Part shown: one piece after another, positions 22,751-34,911 of the stretch
Layout: the number at the start of each line of letters is the position of its first letter
Numbering within the stretch: the stretch's first letter is position 1
Assembly: GCA_019916065.1 (NCBI GenBank)
Contig: CM034239.1
Location: forward strand, 47,381,812 to 47,445,811
Origin: Vitellaria paradoxa
Lineage: Eukaryota; Streptophyta; Magnoliopsida; Ericales; Sapotaceae
Direction: 5' to 3'
DNA: 64,000 bases
Program-made: the position numbers and the translations under genes
The notes under the pieces: generated by a model
The model's input: the letters and a program-made list of their open reading frames with translations, nothing else
Databases searched by the model: none
What the model was told of the DNA's origin: nothing

Positions 22751-23679
22751 CAGCCGCTAAGATACACTTTAATTGTAAAACTATCAATTCACACGTATTT
22801 TAATAAATTCTTGTAACTTTGTAACATTGCTTTTTTGTTTCTACTCTTAATCCCTTTCAAAGGTGTAAGATTGATAGTATAATGGATGCAATTGGAACTT
22901 TCAGAGATAATCGTATTTGGACAAGAATAATATCAAAATGGGTGATTTTCTGAAAGATTCTGGCCCTATACCTGACCAAACTTGAACCAAGCCGAGCAAA
23001 AGTGCGGTCCATTTTTTTTTTTTTTAAATTAAAATCCATCAACTTCCCTTTTATCTGCAAAATTGTTACGGTTCATCATTTTAGTTATTACACTTTCAAG
23101 TATAATTTGTACGGTAGGACATCATTTTACTTTATATTTGTGTGTGCGTGTATATATGTATACCTTTTAGAGGTGTAAGACCTTTTTCCCGCAGAGCACG
23201 TAATTGATAAACGCCCATGAAAGCGCAGGCCGAGATACTCCAGAAAAGTATGACAGGTATTCCAAGTTGTTCACCAGCTGTGACGGTGAATGGCATGAAC
23301 CCATCCGAGACAATACAGGTAACTGGCGGATCAGAGGCAACGGTGCTGCTGCTGTCGTTGAGATGGGAGAGTAGGTTGAGAAACGAAGCTAACAAGCCGG
23401 TTAAAACAGATTGACAAAGAGAGACTATGTGTTGGGTTGCGTTTGCATCTTCGATGGGGGCAAACCATCTGGGATTGTTTTGAATTGAAAATCAGGCAAT
23501 CCATCGAGAGAATTAGGTCCTCTGGCTTTGATGAAGCGTGTGTGGTTGTACTCATTGTTCACAAAAGTTATGTGAAAGCCCTTGGAGTGGAGGAGCTTCG
23601 CTAGTTTCAACATCGCCTTGATGTGGCTTTGAGCTGGGTATGGTACGCAAACGAGGTGAGGCTTGTGAGTCACTTCCAT

Positions 23680-24960
23680 GGTTGTGGAGTGGCTACAATG
23701 TGCAAGCTGATCCTCTCTTTGACTGCAATGGCAAACGTTTACGTAAGAACAATGCAAACTATGACCATTTATTGGAAGACATTTGTTATAAAAATGGCGC
23801 TGGCATTTTTGAACAGTCACTTCGACGAAATAAAATTATATATACAAATCAACTTTAGCTACAATTTTACTGTTCTCCCATCATTTTTGTTTCACTTTTT
23901 TTTTTGGTAAATGTTTCAGTGGCATTTTCCTCTAAAAAAACGCATGAAAATTCTTTTCACCCAAAAAATTTTGTTGGAAATAAATGTATAAGGGTGTTAA
24001 TCCCTGAAAATATATTTTGTGAATCCCTAAAATTTGAGGTAGAAAGAAAATGAATCGTTTCGTGTGGTTTTCAAGTTAGACCAAAAGGCTGCTAATTAGG
24101 AATCTTGAAATTCAACGAAGACAAGCAGACAATTCTAAAAATAATTAATAATAGTATTCGGTAAAAAGAAAAATCTGCCCCACCAACGACAATGTGTATA
24201 AAAAAAAAAAAATTGATCTGGCCATAAGAAACGACAAATATGTCTAAAATTTATCATAATTCATAAATAAGAAATAATTGCAAAAGTATAAAGAAAGAAA
24301 ATAAATCAATACAAAATTAACAATCAATTTGGACTTCTACCTTAAGGGCAACACGCGTAATTTCGTAAAGAAACAATCCAATTGACGAGGAATTAAAAAG
24401 AGTCTCCAAGTTGGCATATCTAATTTGAGAGAGGAAAGAAATTCAAAATGCTCGGGTCGTCGAAAGAGGGGAGATCATTATCACTTGTGATGTTAATTTC
24501 GTATTCTCAATCTTGTGAATCATTAGATTAAAATTAAACGGTTCACAATAAAAATAAATTTAAAAATTTTTATTTAAAATTTTTAAACTTACTTTTGTTA
24601 TGATCTGTTCAATTTTTATCACACAACTCACAAGACAATGTCAATTTTATCACACAACTCACAAGACAATGTCAAGAGCTGTAAACCCCCTAATCATATG
24701 TGATTATTTTAATAGGCTCTCTTATTTATTTTTTTTAGTAGAGCTACACCCGCTGTTGTTTTTTCTCACACCATTTACCACTCAGTTTATCGTTAATTTT
24801 CAAATAAAAAATAACATCTTACGATTGTAATGATTTTAGACAAAATACACAAATCATTACCTTTAGTCACTTATACAAAATAGGCGAGAAATAACTAATA
24901 CGAGATACAAGAGTCGTAAGCCTAGAGTCTTCAATTTTATTTTTTTTTAATAACTCGAGC
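23680..24960. other. Upstream region of the UGT pseudogene, including a MITE-like core
   Basis: It matches 9390-10900, with a deletion at about 24350 of some 320 bp that unit 1 keeps (10030-10345). The MITE-like core CATCTTACGATTGTAATGA lies near 24813. No gene. Confidence 0.5.
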
Positions 24961-25101
24961 CAATCAACTGGTTCAGCCTTTTTGTCACTTAGCGCTAAGC
25001 AGCGTCAGCAAAGCTTTGTTTGTTATTAGGCCGGCAGCCGAAAAAAAAAAAAAAAAAAAAAGATTGTTCTCATAAAACAAATGTACGTAACAAACTGCAT
25101 G
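24961..25101 (+). repeat. Single copy of the GGCCGGCA / poly(A) monomer, unit 2
   Basis: It reads CAATCAACTGGTTCAGCC, CACTTAGCGCTAAGCAGCG, AGGCCGGCAGCCG, an A-run of about 21, then CATAAAACAAATGTACGTAA. This is one unit only, against four in unit 1. Confidence 0.85.
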
Positions 25102-25524
25102 AGGCCTTATTTACTTATTAGCCACTCCAATTTCCTTTGTCATTCTCCTAAACCTAATACTTTATTAAATAATTGAAAAGTCTTCAATTATTAAAAAAAA
25201 TTACAAAGTATCTTCCTCTTTTGAGGGTGATGTATTTATTCTATCAAAAAAGTAAAAAATATTACAACAAAATTTGTCAAAATGTTGCGATTTTTATATA
25301 TTCATTGAATTAAATATATTTTACTACCCTTACATTATTATTACATCCTTCTACACAAATTTTTTTGTAATTATTTTTCTATGAATTCGTATCTTTTCAT
25401 TCTTTTTTTTTATTAAAATTACTTTTTTGTCCCATTCTTCCTTTGCGTTGAATACCAAGAGAGTGACGTGATCCAAGTCAAACCAAACACTCACCATTCG
25501 TAATTATAATAATCTCTGTTGGAC
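25102..25524. other. Unit 2 sequence left of the copia insertion
   Basis: It matches 57450-57720 and, inverted, 46080-46440. No gene. Confidence 0.5.
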
Positions 25525-25529
25525 TCCCA

Positions 25530-25882
25530 CCTTGGAGCTCAAACAAATATGATGATCACCAACTGCTGCAAGTGGATGAAACAACCAACAGCACTACAAG
25601 AAAACCACCTTGAGTGCATGATTCAGTTAGTTAGTTATATTAGTTAGTTAGTTATACTGTCATTCAGTTGGTTAGTCATATTGTTAGCCTTATGTAAAGT
25701 CAGCTGGCAGTAATCACGTGAAGTTAGCTGCCAAAATTATTTGTATATATATATCCTTTGTAAGAACATCAGATGACAGACATCTACTCTTCAATTAATC
25801 CACTTTCCACTCTTTCTTTCTATCACCATTTTCTCTCCCAGCAATTCTTTTCAAATGCCAATCATAACTTCAGAATTTGTCA
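25530..25882 (+). repeat. 5' LTR of the copia element
   Basis: 353 bp, starting CCTTGGAGCTCAAAC instead of canonical TG and ending TTTGTCA. It contains GTTAGTTA repeats, TATATATATCC as a probable TATA region, and is followed directly by the primer site. Confidence 0.95.
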
Positions 25883-25894
25883 TGGTATCAGAGC
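25883..25894 (+). promoter_or_regulatory. Primer-binding site (initiator tRNA-Met type)
   Basis: TGGTATCAGAGC directly after the LTR matches the 3' end complement of plant initiator tRNA(Met), the usual copia primer. Confidence 0.93.
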
Positions 25895-26133
25895 TTAAAC
25901 TTCTGCTGTTGTGTCAATCGCATGCCATCTGAATTGTCTAAAGCATCAAGATTGTATCAGGTTTGATCTAATTCATTGATTTTAGGTGAGATCTGGATAT
26001 TTTTATTTCCATTTTCTTAGCAATTCAGTGGATTTTTCTTTTCACTCGGAAAATCTGTACTTTTGAAACTTTTGTTGAAAATTCATCTTCCTATGCTGTG
26101 AATCCATCTTTGGATCCAACTTGTCCATATTTC

Positions 26134-27190
26134 ATGAACGCAAATGACAACCCTGGGATTCCTATCTGCTCAGAAATTCTGACTGGAGATAACTATGTTT
26201 CTTGGAGTAGAACAATGTTAATGGCCCCTTAGTGTTAAGAACAAGGTAGCATTTGTAGATGGATCAATTTTACCTCCTCAAGATAACACTAGTATGCTGT
26301 ATTTTTGCTGGTACCGCTGCAATAATCTTGTTCTTTCATGGCTATGGAATTCTATAAATAAAGATATTAAAACCAGCTTGATTTATGCTAATTCAGTTTA
26401 TCAAGTTTGGAATGAATTGAAACACAGATATATGAGGAGTGATGGACCTAGAGTATTTCAATTGGAAAAATCTTTAAGCTCTAGTTCACAAGGAAATCCG
26501 TCCTTTACAGCATATTTTACAAAATTCAAGTCACTTTGGGATGAATACACAAGTTTTCGCCCATTTCCTGCTTGTTCTTGTGGAGCAATGAAGAATTGTA
26601 CATGTGAAATTCTGAAGACTTCACATGACAGACAACAAAATGATTATGTGATCAAATTTTTAATTGGACTGAATGATTCATATTCTTCTATTAGAAGTCA
26701 TCGACTTCTGTCAATTCCTTTACCTGTTATGAGTAGAATTTTTGCTCTGCTACTTCAAGAGGAAAGCCAAAGACAATTACACAATGATTCCATTGGGAAC
26801 ATAAACTCTATGGCCCTTGCAAGTAAGGCTAATTTCAAGATCCATATAAAAGGAAGGAAAAGACTAAAATGCTCTCACTGTGGTTACTCGGGGCATACAG
26901 TAGAAAGTTGCTATAAACTGATTGGATATCCACCTGGATATAAAGCAAAAAAATGGGAGAAGAATGCAGTTACTCAGTCATTAGCCAATGCAGTGAATTC
27001 AACTATTGATGTGCCAAACAATGCAATTAACGATAATTGTAATCAGAATTTTACTCCTGAACAGTATCAGAAATTGTTGGCTCTTATCCAATGTCAAGAA
27101 TCAGTTAATGATCTTGGTATTGCTGATAAAGCCTTACCAACTGTTGCAACTGCACTATCTAGTATTGTTGATTCTCCTTCTTTTCATTAG
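26134..27190 (+). pseudogene. copia gag, frameshifted
   Basis: Gag begins about 26134 with NANDNPGIPI and the motif LTGDNYVSWSRTMLMA, typical of copia gag proteins. An extra C near 26228 breaks the frame. Gag resumes (KNKVAFVDGSILPP) and is open to 27190. A CCHC zinc knuckle CSHCGYSGHTVESC lies at 26870-26911. The role would be particle formation and RNA packaging. Confidence 0.88.
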
Positions 27191-28563
27191 CCTCACACAA
27201 CAAATGCCTTATCAGCTTCTTCTAATTGATCTTTTGTTGCATTTCCTAAAACTAAACCCACCAAAACCTCTTGGATTATAAACATTGGACCTACAGATCA
27301 TATGGTTTGTGATGTGTCATTTTTAGAAAATCCAGTTCCTCAAGTCAATGCTTCTGTTAAACTACCTAATGGACATTTAGCAGCAGTCACACACATTGGG
27401 AACATTTCCTTAAGCACCTCTTTAATGTTGACTAAAGTTTTGTGTGTTCCTTCTTTTGGCTTCAATCTTATAGCTGTAACTAAGCTCACTTCTTCTAATT
27501 CTTGTTGTCTTCTCTTTTTACCTACCTGTTGTTTTATACAGGACCTTGCTTTGTGGAAGATGATTGAGAAGGGTGAGGTTAAAAATGGACTCTATCATAT
27601 GATTGACAGCACTTCCTTAAGTTCTTTTTGTAATAATTCCAGTCTTTGCAATAGGTCTGTGACAGAACATTATAAAAACATTGATCCGTGGCATTTTAGA
27701 CTTGGGCATTTGTCTCCGGGTAGAATGTATCTTATTCAAAGACATAATTCCTATGTTACTTCTTATTTTAATCATGTTTGTGATGTTTGCCCTTTAGCAA
27801 AACAACACAAATTGCCTTTTTCTGTTAGTTTTTCCAAATCCAATAAAGCCTTTGAACTTGTTCATTGTGATATTTGGGGTCTTTTTGCTATAATGTCTGT
27901 TGAAGGTTATAAATACTTTCTCACCATTGTTGATGATTATACTAGAAGTACTTAGGTATATCTAATGAAATTCAAATCTGAAATGTCTACTATTTTGGTC
28001 TCTTTCTCCAATTTGATCAAGACACAATTTCAAACCTCTATCAAAGGCTTGCGGTTTGATAATGGAACTGAATTCTATCTTCCATTTTTTTACTCAAGTG
28101 AAGGGACTATTCATTATATTTCTTATGTTGAAACTCCTCAACAAAATGGAGTTGTTGAGAGGAAACATCAACATCTCCTCAATATGGCTAGAGCTCTTAG
28201 ATTTCAATCTAATATTCCCATAGAATATTGGAGTGATTGCATTCTTACGGCCACTTACATTATAAATAGAATTCCTTCACCTTTTCTAGGGAACAGGTCT
28301 CCTTTTGAACTCTTATTTTCTTTTCCTCCTTATAAACATCTAAAAGTTTTTGGTTGCCTCTGTTATGCTTTCACTCTATCTACTCATAGAAATAAATTTG
28401 ATCCTAGAGCTAGAAAGTGTGCATTCCTTGGTTATCCTTTTGGTACTAAGGGATATAAACTCCTTGATCTAAACACTTTACAGGTCTTTACCTCAAGAAA
28501 TGTCATTTTTCATGAATCTATTTTTTCTTTTGCTAATGATTCAACTCAAAACACTCAGATCTA
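27191..28563 (+). pseudogene. copia protease and integrase, broken
   Basis: The protease region near 27272 reads WIINIGPTDHM where active copia proteases have D-S-G-A; the catalytic Asp is Asn here. The pre-integrase zinc region (WHFRLGHL, CDVCPLAKQHKLPF) and the integrase core follow, with acidic residues in [15 protein letters not shown] and GVVERKH. A Trp-to-stop change interrupts the core at about 27956, and another stop closes the frame at 28561. Confidence 0.88.
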
Positions 28564-30990
28564 GGATGATTTTGTCATTTTTCCTCAATATCACTCTTGG
28601 AGCTCAAAATTAGACTCCAATTCCGGATATGCTCTTTTAATATTTCTACTCCTGTTGTTCATGCAATTGTTTATGGCTCTCATACTGATCATACACATTC
28701 TAGCTGTGATCATTCTAGCCCTGTTGGTTCTACTACTTTTACTTCTAATTCAAATCTTGATCGTTCTTTCGTAGTCAATGATTATTCTACTCCTGATCAG
28801 TCTAACGAGCCTAGAAAATCTTCAAGAGTTAAGCATCTTCCCAAGTACTTGCTTGATTATCAATGTAATCAAACAACATCTCTACCTCCCATCTCTCCAT
28901 CTAACATGAATGCAGCAGCAGGTAGTTCTCACTATCCCATTTCTCATTATCTCTCATATAAGAATTTGTCTTCTTCACATCTTACTTTTACTGCTGCTAT
29001 CTCTTTTATTTTTGAACCAAAGTCTTTTCATCAAGCTGTTAAAATTCCCCATTGGAGAGATGCTATGGTAGCAGAAATTAAGGCTTCAGAGGCTAACCAT
29101 GCTTGGGAGGTTACTGATTTACCTTTTGATAAGAAAGCCATTGGTTGTAAATGGGTGTTTAAAGTCAAATATAATGCTGATGGTAGTGTGAAGAGATATA
29201 AAGCAATACTTGTTGCAAAAGGGTACACTCAACAGGAAGGTTTAGACTACTTGGATACATTCTCACCTATTGCTAAACTTACCTCGGTTAAGGTTTTGTT
29301 AGTAGTAATAGTGTCAAACAATGGCATTTACATCAATTAGATGTAAATAATGCTTTTCTTCATGGTGATTTGCATGAAGAGGTTTATATGAAAATTCCTA
29401 CTGGTTTTCAACAACCAGGTAGTCACAAAGTTTGCAAATTGGTCAAGTCCTTATATGGCCTCAAACAAGCCCCCAAACAGTGGTTTGCAAAGTTGTCTTC
29501 TTCTCTGATTGATTATGGTTTTGCACAAGCTGTTTCAGATCCTATCACATTTACCAGAAGCACATCCACTTCTTTCATGGTTTTACTAATCTATGTGGAT
29601 GACATTATACTTGCTAGTGATAACTTGTGTGAAGAGATATAAAGCAAGACTTGTTGCAAAAGGGTACACTCAACAGGAAGGTTTGGACTACTTGGATACA
29701 TTCTCACTTGTTGCTAAGCTTACCTCGGTTAAGGTTTTGTTAGCAGTAATAGTGTCAAACAATGGCATTTACATCAATTAGATGTAAATAATGCTTTTCT
29801 TCATGGTGATTTGAATGAATAGGTTTATATGAAAATTCCTACTGGTTTTCAACAACCAGGAAGTTGCAAAGTTTGCAAATTGGTCAAGTCTTTATATGGC
29901 CTCAAACAAGCCTCCAAACATTGGTTTGCAAAGTTGTCTTCTTCTCTGATTGATTATGGTTTTGCACAAGCTGTTTTAGATCCTACCATGTTTACCAGAA
30001 GCACATCCACTTCTTTCATGGTTTTACTAATCTATGTGGATGACATTATACTTGCTAGTGATAACTTGTCTGAAATTCAAGCCCTTAAAAATTTCTTGCA
30101 TCAGAAATTTACAATTAAAGACCTTGGGCAGCTTAAATATATTTTAGGTCTTGAAGTTGCTAGATCCCAAAAAGGCATCTCTGTTTGTCAAAGAAAATAT
30201 GCCTTAGACATATTGAATGACACAGTTTTCCTGGGGTGTAAGCCTGTTTCAGTCCCTATGCAGTCCAATGTTAAATTTTTTGCTACTATTGATGGTCCAT
30301 GTGCCTACAGAAGGCTGATTGGCAGGTTACTTTATCTTACTATCACTAGACCTGATATCTCATATTGTGTTCATATTCTTAGTCAATTTCTTTCCAAACC
30401 TGCTTTCATTCATCTTCAAGTCGCACAAAGAATTCTTAGATACATCAAAAGGACAGTTGGTTAAGGGCTGTTTTTCTCTGCTTCTTCTCCTTTACAGCTT
30501 AAAGGATATAGTGATAGTGATTGGGTAGGTTATATTGATACTAGGCAATCCATCACAGGTTATTGTATTTTTCTTGGTGATTCATTGATCTCTTGAAAGT
30601 CTAAAAAACAACCTATGGTCAGTCGATCATCTACAAAGGCAAAGTATAGAGCATTGGCTTATACAACTTGTGAAATCCAATGGTTATTGTTCTTGTTAAA
30701 GGATCTACACATTACTCATCCTTTGCCAGCCTTATTATTTACTGATAGAAAATCTACTTTGGCTCTTGCTTCAAATCTTGTTTAACATGAAAGGACGAAG
30801 CATGTGGAGATTGATTGTTATTTTGTTAGAGAGAAGCTGCATGCTGGGGTTATGAAGCTACTCTATGTTTCTTCTCATTTTCAACTTGCAGATGTTTTTA
30901 CAAAGCCTCTATTCTTTGATTGCTTCTGTTTCATCATTGGCAAGCTTGGCATTTTGAGGGGGGTCTTGGAGCTCAAACAAATGTGATGAT
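28564..30990 (+). pseudogene. copia reverse transcriptase and RNase H, broken and partly duplicated
   Basis: RT motifs include [55 protein letters not shown] and the catalytic [12 protein letters not shown] single-base loss after SNN near 29318 shifts the frame. The block 29187-29627 is then repeated as 29628-30068, so [13 protein letters not shown] through YVDDIILAS occurs twice. RNase H follows ([27 protein letters not shown]) with several stops. Confidence 0.9.
29187..30068 (+). repeat. 441-bp tandem duplication inside the RT domain
   Basis: The two units (29187-29627 and 29628-30068) differ at about 18 of 441 positions by eye. Both share the base loss in the AACAATGGCATTTACATC segment. 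The junction lies at a short match around ACTTGT(G/C)TG. Confidence 0.93.
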
Positions 30991-31316
30991 CACCAACTGC
31001 TGCAAGTGAATAAAACAACCAACAGCATTACAGGAAAACCACCTTAAGTGCCTGATTCAGTTAGTTAGTTATATCAGTTAGTTAGTTATACTATCATTCA
31101 GTTAGTTAGTCATATTGTTAGCCTTATATAAAGTCAGTTGGCAGCAATCAGGTGAAGTTAGCTGCCAAAATTGTTTGTATATATATATCCTTTGTAAGAA
31201 CATCAAATGACAGACATCTACTCTTCAATTAATCCACTCTCGACTTTTTCTTTCTATTACCATTTTCTCTCCCAACAATTCTTTTCAAATGCCAATCATA
31301 ACTTCAGAATTTGTCA
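30964..31316 (+). repeat. 3' LTR of the copia element
   Basis: 353 bp, starting TCTTGGAGCTCAAAC and ending TTTGTCA. It is preceded by the polypurine tract GAGGGGGG at 30956-30963. Confidence 0.95.
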
Positions 31317-31321
31317 TCCCA

Positions 31322-32904
31322 GATGCATGAATATTGAGCCCTTATATATAAAAATATTTTTATTGAAAATTATGGTATGATGACAAGAAAATTCAAAAAA
31401 GGTGCTTGCTTGGTTGACCCCTTTAAAATTAAGCAAAGGTGCTTGCTTGGTTGACAAGCGCCGTGCGCACGTTTTGGTGTAATTAATTAAGGGATAACGG
31501 TACTACTCAATGTAAGAAAGGAAAAAGATCAGAATCCGCCAACCCACCATTCTTGAGCTACGATTGGCTTTAGGCTTAGAAAAATGGAAAAAAGAAGTGA
31601 TAGAGCAATGAAAATGGGAAAATTTGTGTGAAAAAGAATTTAATATTATCTTTGTTTGGTTTCGTAATAATAGTGAAGAAAGAAATGAGGAAAAAAGTTC
31701 CTTTTGTTAGATCACAGAAAGAAAAAAAAGGATAAGTTAAGAAATTAATATGGTAAGCAAATAAAAAAATATAGACCAAACGAGAAGAAAATAGGAAGAA
31801 AAGTCAATTTTGTCTTCACTTTTTTTTCTATTTCTTTTTTTTTTTTCTTGTACTAAAGATGTGTTTGGGGTAGTGAAAAATGGTAAAAAAATTCTAAAAA
31901 CCTCTAAAACTCGCTAACATATTTTGTACTTTTCGTATTTTGTGAAATTTTTATAAATTTATATATATATAGATATATATCTCAATAAATTTTTACAAAT
32001 CACAACAATTTTTTACAATCCCCAATAATAATTTCACAAATCTCAATAACTTTTCCACAAATCTCAAAAAATTTTTAACAACTTTCCAAAAAAATGACTA
32101 AAATCTGTCAGAACAGATCTCTAAAATTCGTCGGAACAGTTTCTCTCTCGAACATTCTGACACAAAAGTCAAGAAGTTCAACAACTTTTAAAAGAGTTTT
32201 GATATAAATTCGTCGGAACAGAGCCAAAAAACTATCCGAATGGTTTCTCTCTAACATTCTAATGCAAAAGTCAAAAAGTTACACTATACATCTCTAAAAA
32301 ATATGATTTGGTGATTGGACAAATATTACCCAAATTATATTTTTCATTATTTTTTAACGCTTCAAACACACCCTAAATTATCAAACCAAGCAAAGAGAAG
32401 AAAAATTTTTTTAATTTTCTAGATCTCTCTTCCGCTTTTGTTCTGGCCTAACCAAATAGAATATGAAAAAATGATGGCTAAAAATAATTGGATTAGAGAT
32501 GGCCTGTTATCACGAGAAAGATAGATTATGGGATTCATGTTAAAACTAGAAAAAAAAATTAATATGCTAATCTTGTAATAACAACATTATCCTCTTTGGA
32601 CTTCTAAGATTTGAATGCTCCATCATTTTATATCACCATAGCCACAGTTGATTGTGAAAATTAGGTTACCGATTGATTTAATAATTGTTACTATTAAATA
32701 TGATCAAATAAATATTTTATTCTAATTTTATTTCATTCTCTGTTAACTATAGAAAATTATAATTTTATTTTATTATCGAAGAATGTTTCTTTATACCTAT
32801 CAAGCTTTTTTTTTTTTTTTTTTCCTTTTTTGCAATTTTTAATCATTTTAAAAATTTTGTTGATTTGTTTTTTTAATGTGAATAATATGCTTAGACAATA
32901 CAAG

Positions 32905-32956
<52 letters not shown>

Positions 32957-34034
32957 AAGTCTTTTGTGACAAAAAAACAAAAGATTACCATAAGTATTAG
33001 CTAAAAAGCTAAAGCCTCTTGTTGCTAAAAAAAAGCATATATAAACTTCTTGATGGTTTTTAGAGAGAGAGATGATGATCCATAGTGAGCAAACTTCAAT
33101 CGTGTAATGTCTATAGCACCTATAGGTGTAATGGGGGAGAGTTTCCGGGGAGAGAGAGAGTGTTTTGATAATGTAACGAGCAAACTTGAATTGTGTAAAT
33201 GTCTTTGACATTTATAGGTGTAAAATTACTAATGTATTAGGTGGCATTTAATTTATTTTATATTTTTGTTTTATGTATTAAAAATCTTAAAACGAAAAAA
33301 TAGAAAATGTTTTATTTTTCTTGTTTTGAAAATTTCTTTATTTTTTTGTTAAAAACTCTTAAAATAACTTTTTGCTATTTTTCATTTTATGTGTAGACTT
33401 ATTTTCTATTCTCTAAAATAAATTTTAAAAATACAAATAATTAAATTAGTTTTGAACTATTTTTCTTATTTTCAAAAGTATAAAATGAAAAATGAGTTCA
33501 AAATAAAAAATAAAAAAAATAAATTAAATGACACTTTATATTCTAATGTGTTAGGATATCATTTCCCTTTCCGTATGTCACAAGTACTCCAAGTGTTAAT
33601 AAGTAAACAGTTACGCATCGAATGACAGTTTGTAGGACATTTAATTGTGACATGTGACCCGAAAATTGATAAAGAAGTGGTCATTAAGCTAACTACCTTT
33701 CCTAAAGTTGTACTTTAGGGTACTAAATGTGGATTTGGGGTCTTGAAGTCGGTTTTAAAATTTAGATCCCTAAAATTAAATTTCACTTGTTCAATAATTA
33801 TGAAGTTGACCTGACGGTGTAATTAAAAAAATAATAATTTTTAGGGTTTCAAGGGTAAATCAATAAATAATTCATAGATAAAAAAAAAAAAAAAAAAAAA
33901 AACTATCCATGATCAAATATAGTATGCCGTCCCTTCTGCCGGAAAGAGAAAACGCAAAAACAAAAAAAGACTACCGTAGTCACCGGCGCCGAAAAGAGAG
34001 AACCAAAAAAAAAAAAAAAGGCACTGCTTGTAGA
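31322..34034. other. AT-rich unit 2 sequence without genes
   Basis: It is collinear with 12665-12908 and 13463-15960, lacking the hAT element. It holds a (TAA)n run at 32906-32954 and A-runs. No coding region is supported. Confidence 0.6.
32906..32954 (+). repeat. (TAA)n microsatellite, unit 2
   Basis: About 16 TAA units, roughly twice the unit 1 allele. Confidence 0.9.
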
Positions 34035-34911
34035 AAAGCCTGCTTGTAAGGTTTATCGAGTGATTCGAGCAAAAGTGACGAAAGGATTTGTGCGAGTGAT
34101 TCATAGAGAGTCTGAGTAGAGTCTTGTAACCCGTTGATAGTGGGATTATAAATAGAGGTTTTTCTCCCAGTGATAGGGTTTCCTCGTTATTCTTTTGTGT
34201 GATTACTTTCACTGTGTGTGGGATTGTGTGGGTTTGAAATTTTCAAATAGTTTAAGGGGCAAATGGATATTTAAGCTGAAAGACTAATATAGCATTGGAA
34301 CTAACTTTTCCAACCATCTATTGGATGGAAAATGTGATTTGTCCTTATTAAACGGAAAAATGATAGTTAAAGGGGGAAAAGAGTTCGATTGGTAGTTGAA
34401 GGGGAAGTAAAAAAAAAATTAATAGTTTAAGGGGCAAGTAAATATTTAACCCAAAAAGAAAATACTCTATTTTTCTTATTTTTGAAATTTCTCTTGCCTT
34501 TTGTTTAAACTTTCAAAATGACTTTTTGTCATTTTTCATTTCATATGTAAACTTATTTCTGTTTTCGAAAACAAAGTTTGAAAAAACAAGTAATCAAATG
34601 AGTATTAAGTTGTTTTTCTTATTTTTAAAAGTACAAAATGAAAAATGAACTCCATATAGAAAATAAGAAATAAAAATAGAAAAAAAAATCAAATGACACC
34701 TAAAATTTTTCAGTTCAATTTGATTGGATATGCTTCTACGATTTTCATTTTCTATCTGCGTTTTATTATTTGCTGTTAATCCCGTAAAAACATATTCCAA
34801 ATTAATTAATATTTCTACTTATTTTCTACTATTGAGATAACTTTGATAGTCTAATTTTTTTTTGAAAAATTGTAAAATATTTCAAAATTCTCAATCTCCT
34901 TTCAATCAAAT
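34035..34911 (-). repeat. Inverted-duplication arm, left copy
   Basis: About 877 bp, nearly identical to the reverse complement of 37093-37966. Going right, it contains a piece of the Mutator-like element (about 34035-34455) and then host sequence equivalent to 18380-18800. Host sequence continues in reverse to 36761. Confidence 0.92.

Larger units (their letters stand above)
20270..23679 (-). pseudogene. UGT85-like pseudogene, middle copy
   Basis: Exon 1 corresponds to 23164-23679 and exon 2 to 20270-21223, with both splice sites kept. Exon 1 has a one-base deletion near 23450 that shifts the frame after DGLPPSKM. Exon 2 has stops replacing Arg (near 21127), Gln (near 21025), Trp (near 20900) and Gln (near 20530), plus a 2-base loss near 20600 inside the PSPG box. 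Near the end an 8-base insertion changes the terminus to LEARI before a new stop. The TATA box is altered. The sequence otherwise stays close to the two intact copies, so decay is fairly recent. The 1.94-kb intron holds a DNA element (21539-22742). Confidence 0.93.
25525..31321 (+). mobile_element. Decayed Ty1/copia retrotransposon with both LTRs
   Basis: The element at 25530-31316 (5787 bp) has two 353-bp LTRs and a 5-bp target duplication TCCCA (25525-25529, 31317-31321). Domain order is gag, protease, integrase, RT, RNase H, which defines copia. The LTRs differ at about 22 of 353 positions by eye, mostly transitions. Every coding domain carries stops or frameshifts, so the element cannot make its own proteins. 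The pre-insertion site is visible at 12659 (unit 1), near 58877 (unit 4) and inverted near 46035 (unit 3). Confidence 0.97.

Noticed and set aside
25530..31316. An active retrotransposon.
   Set aside because: Frameshifts in gag and RT, stops in integrase and RNase H, and a degenerate protease site rule out autonomy.
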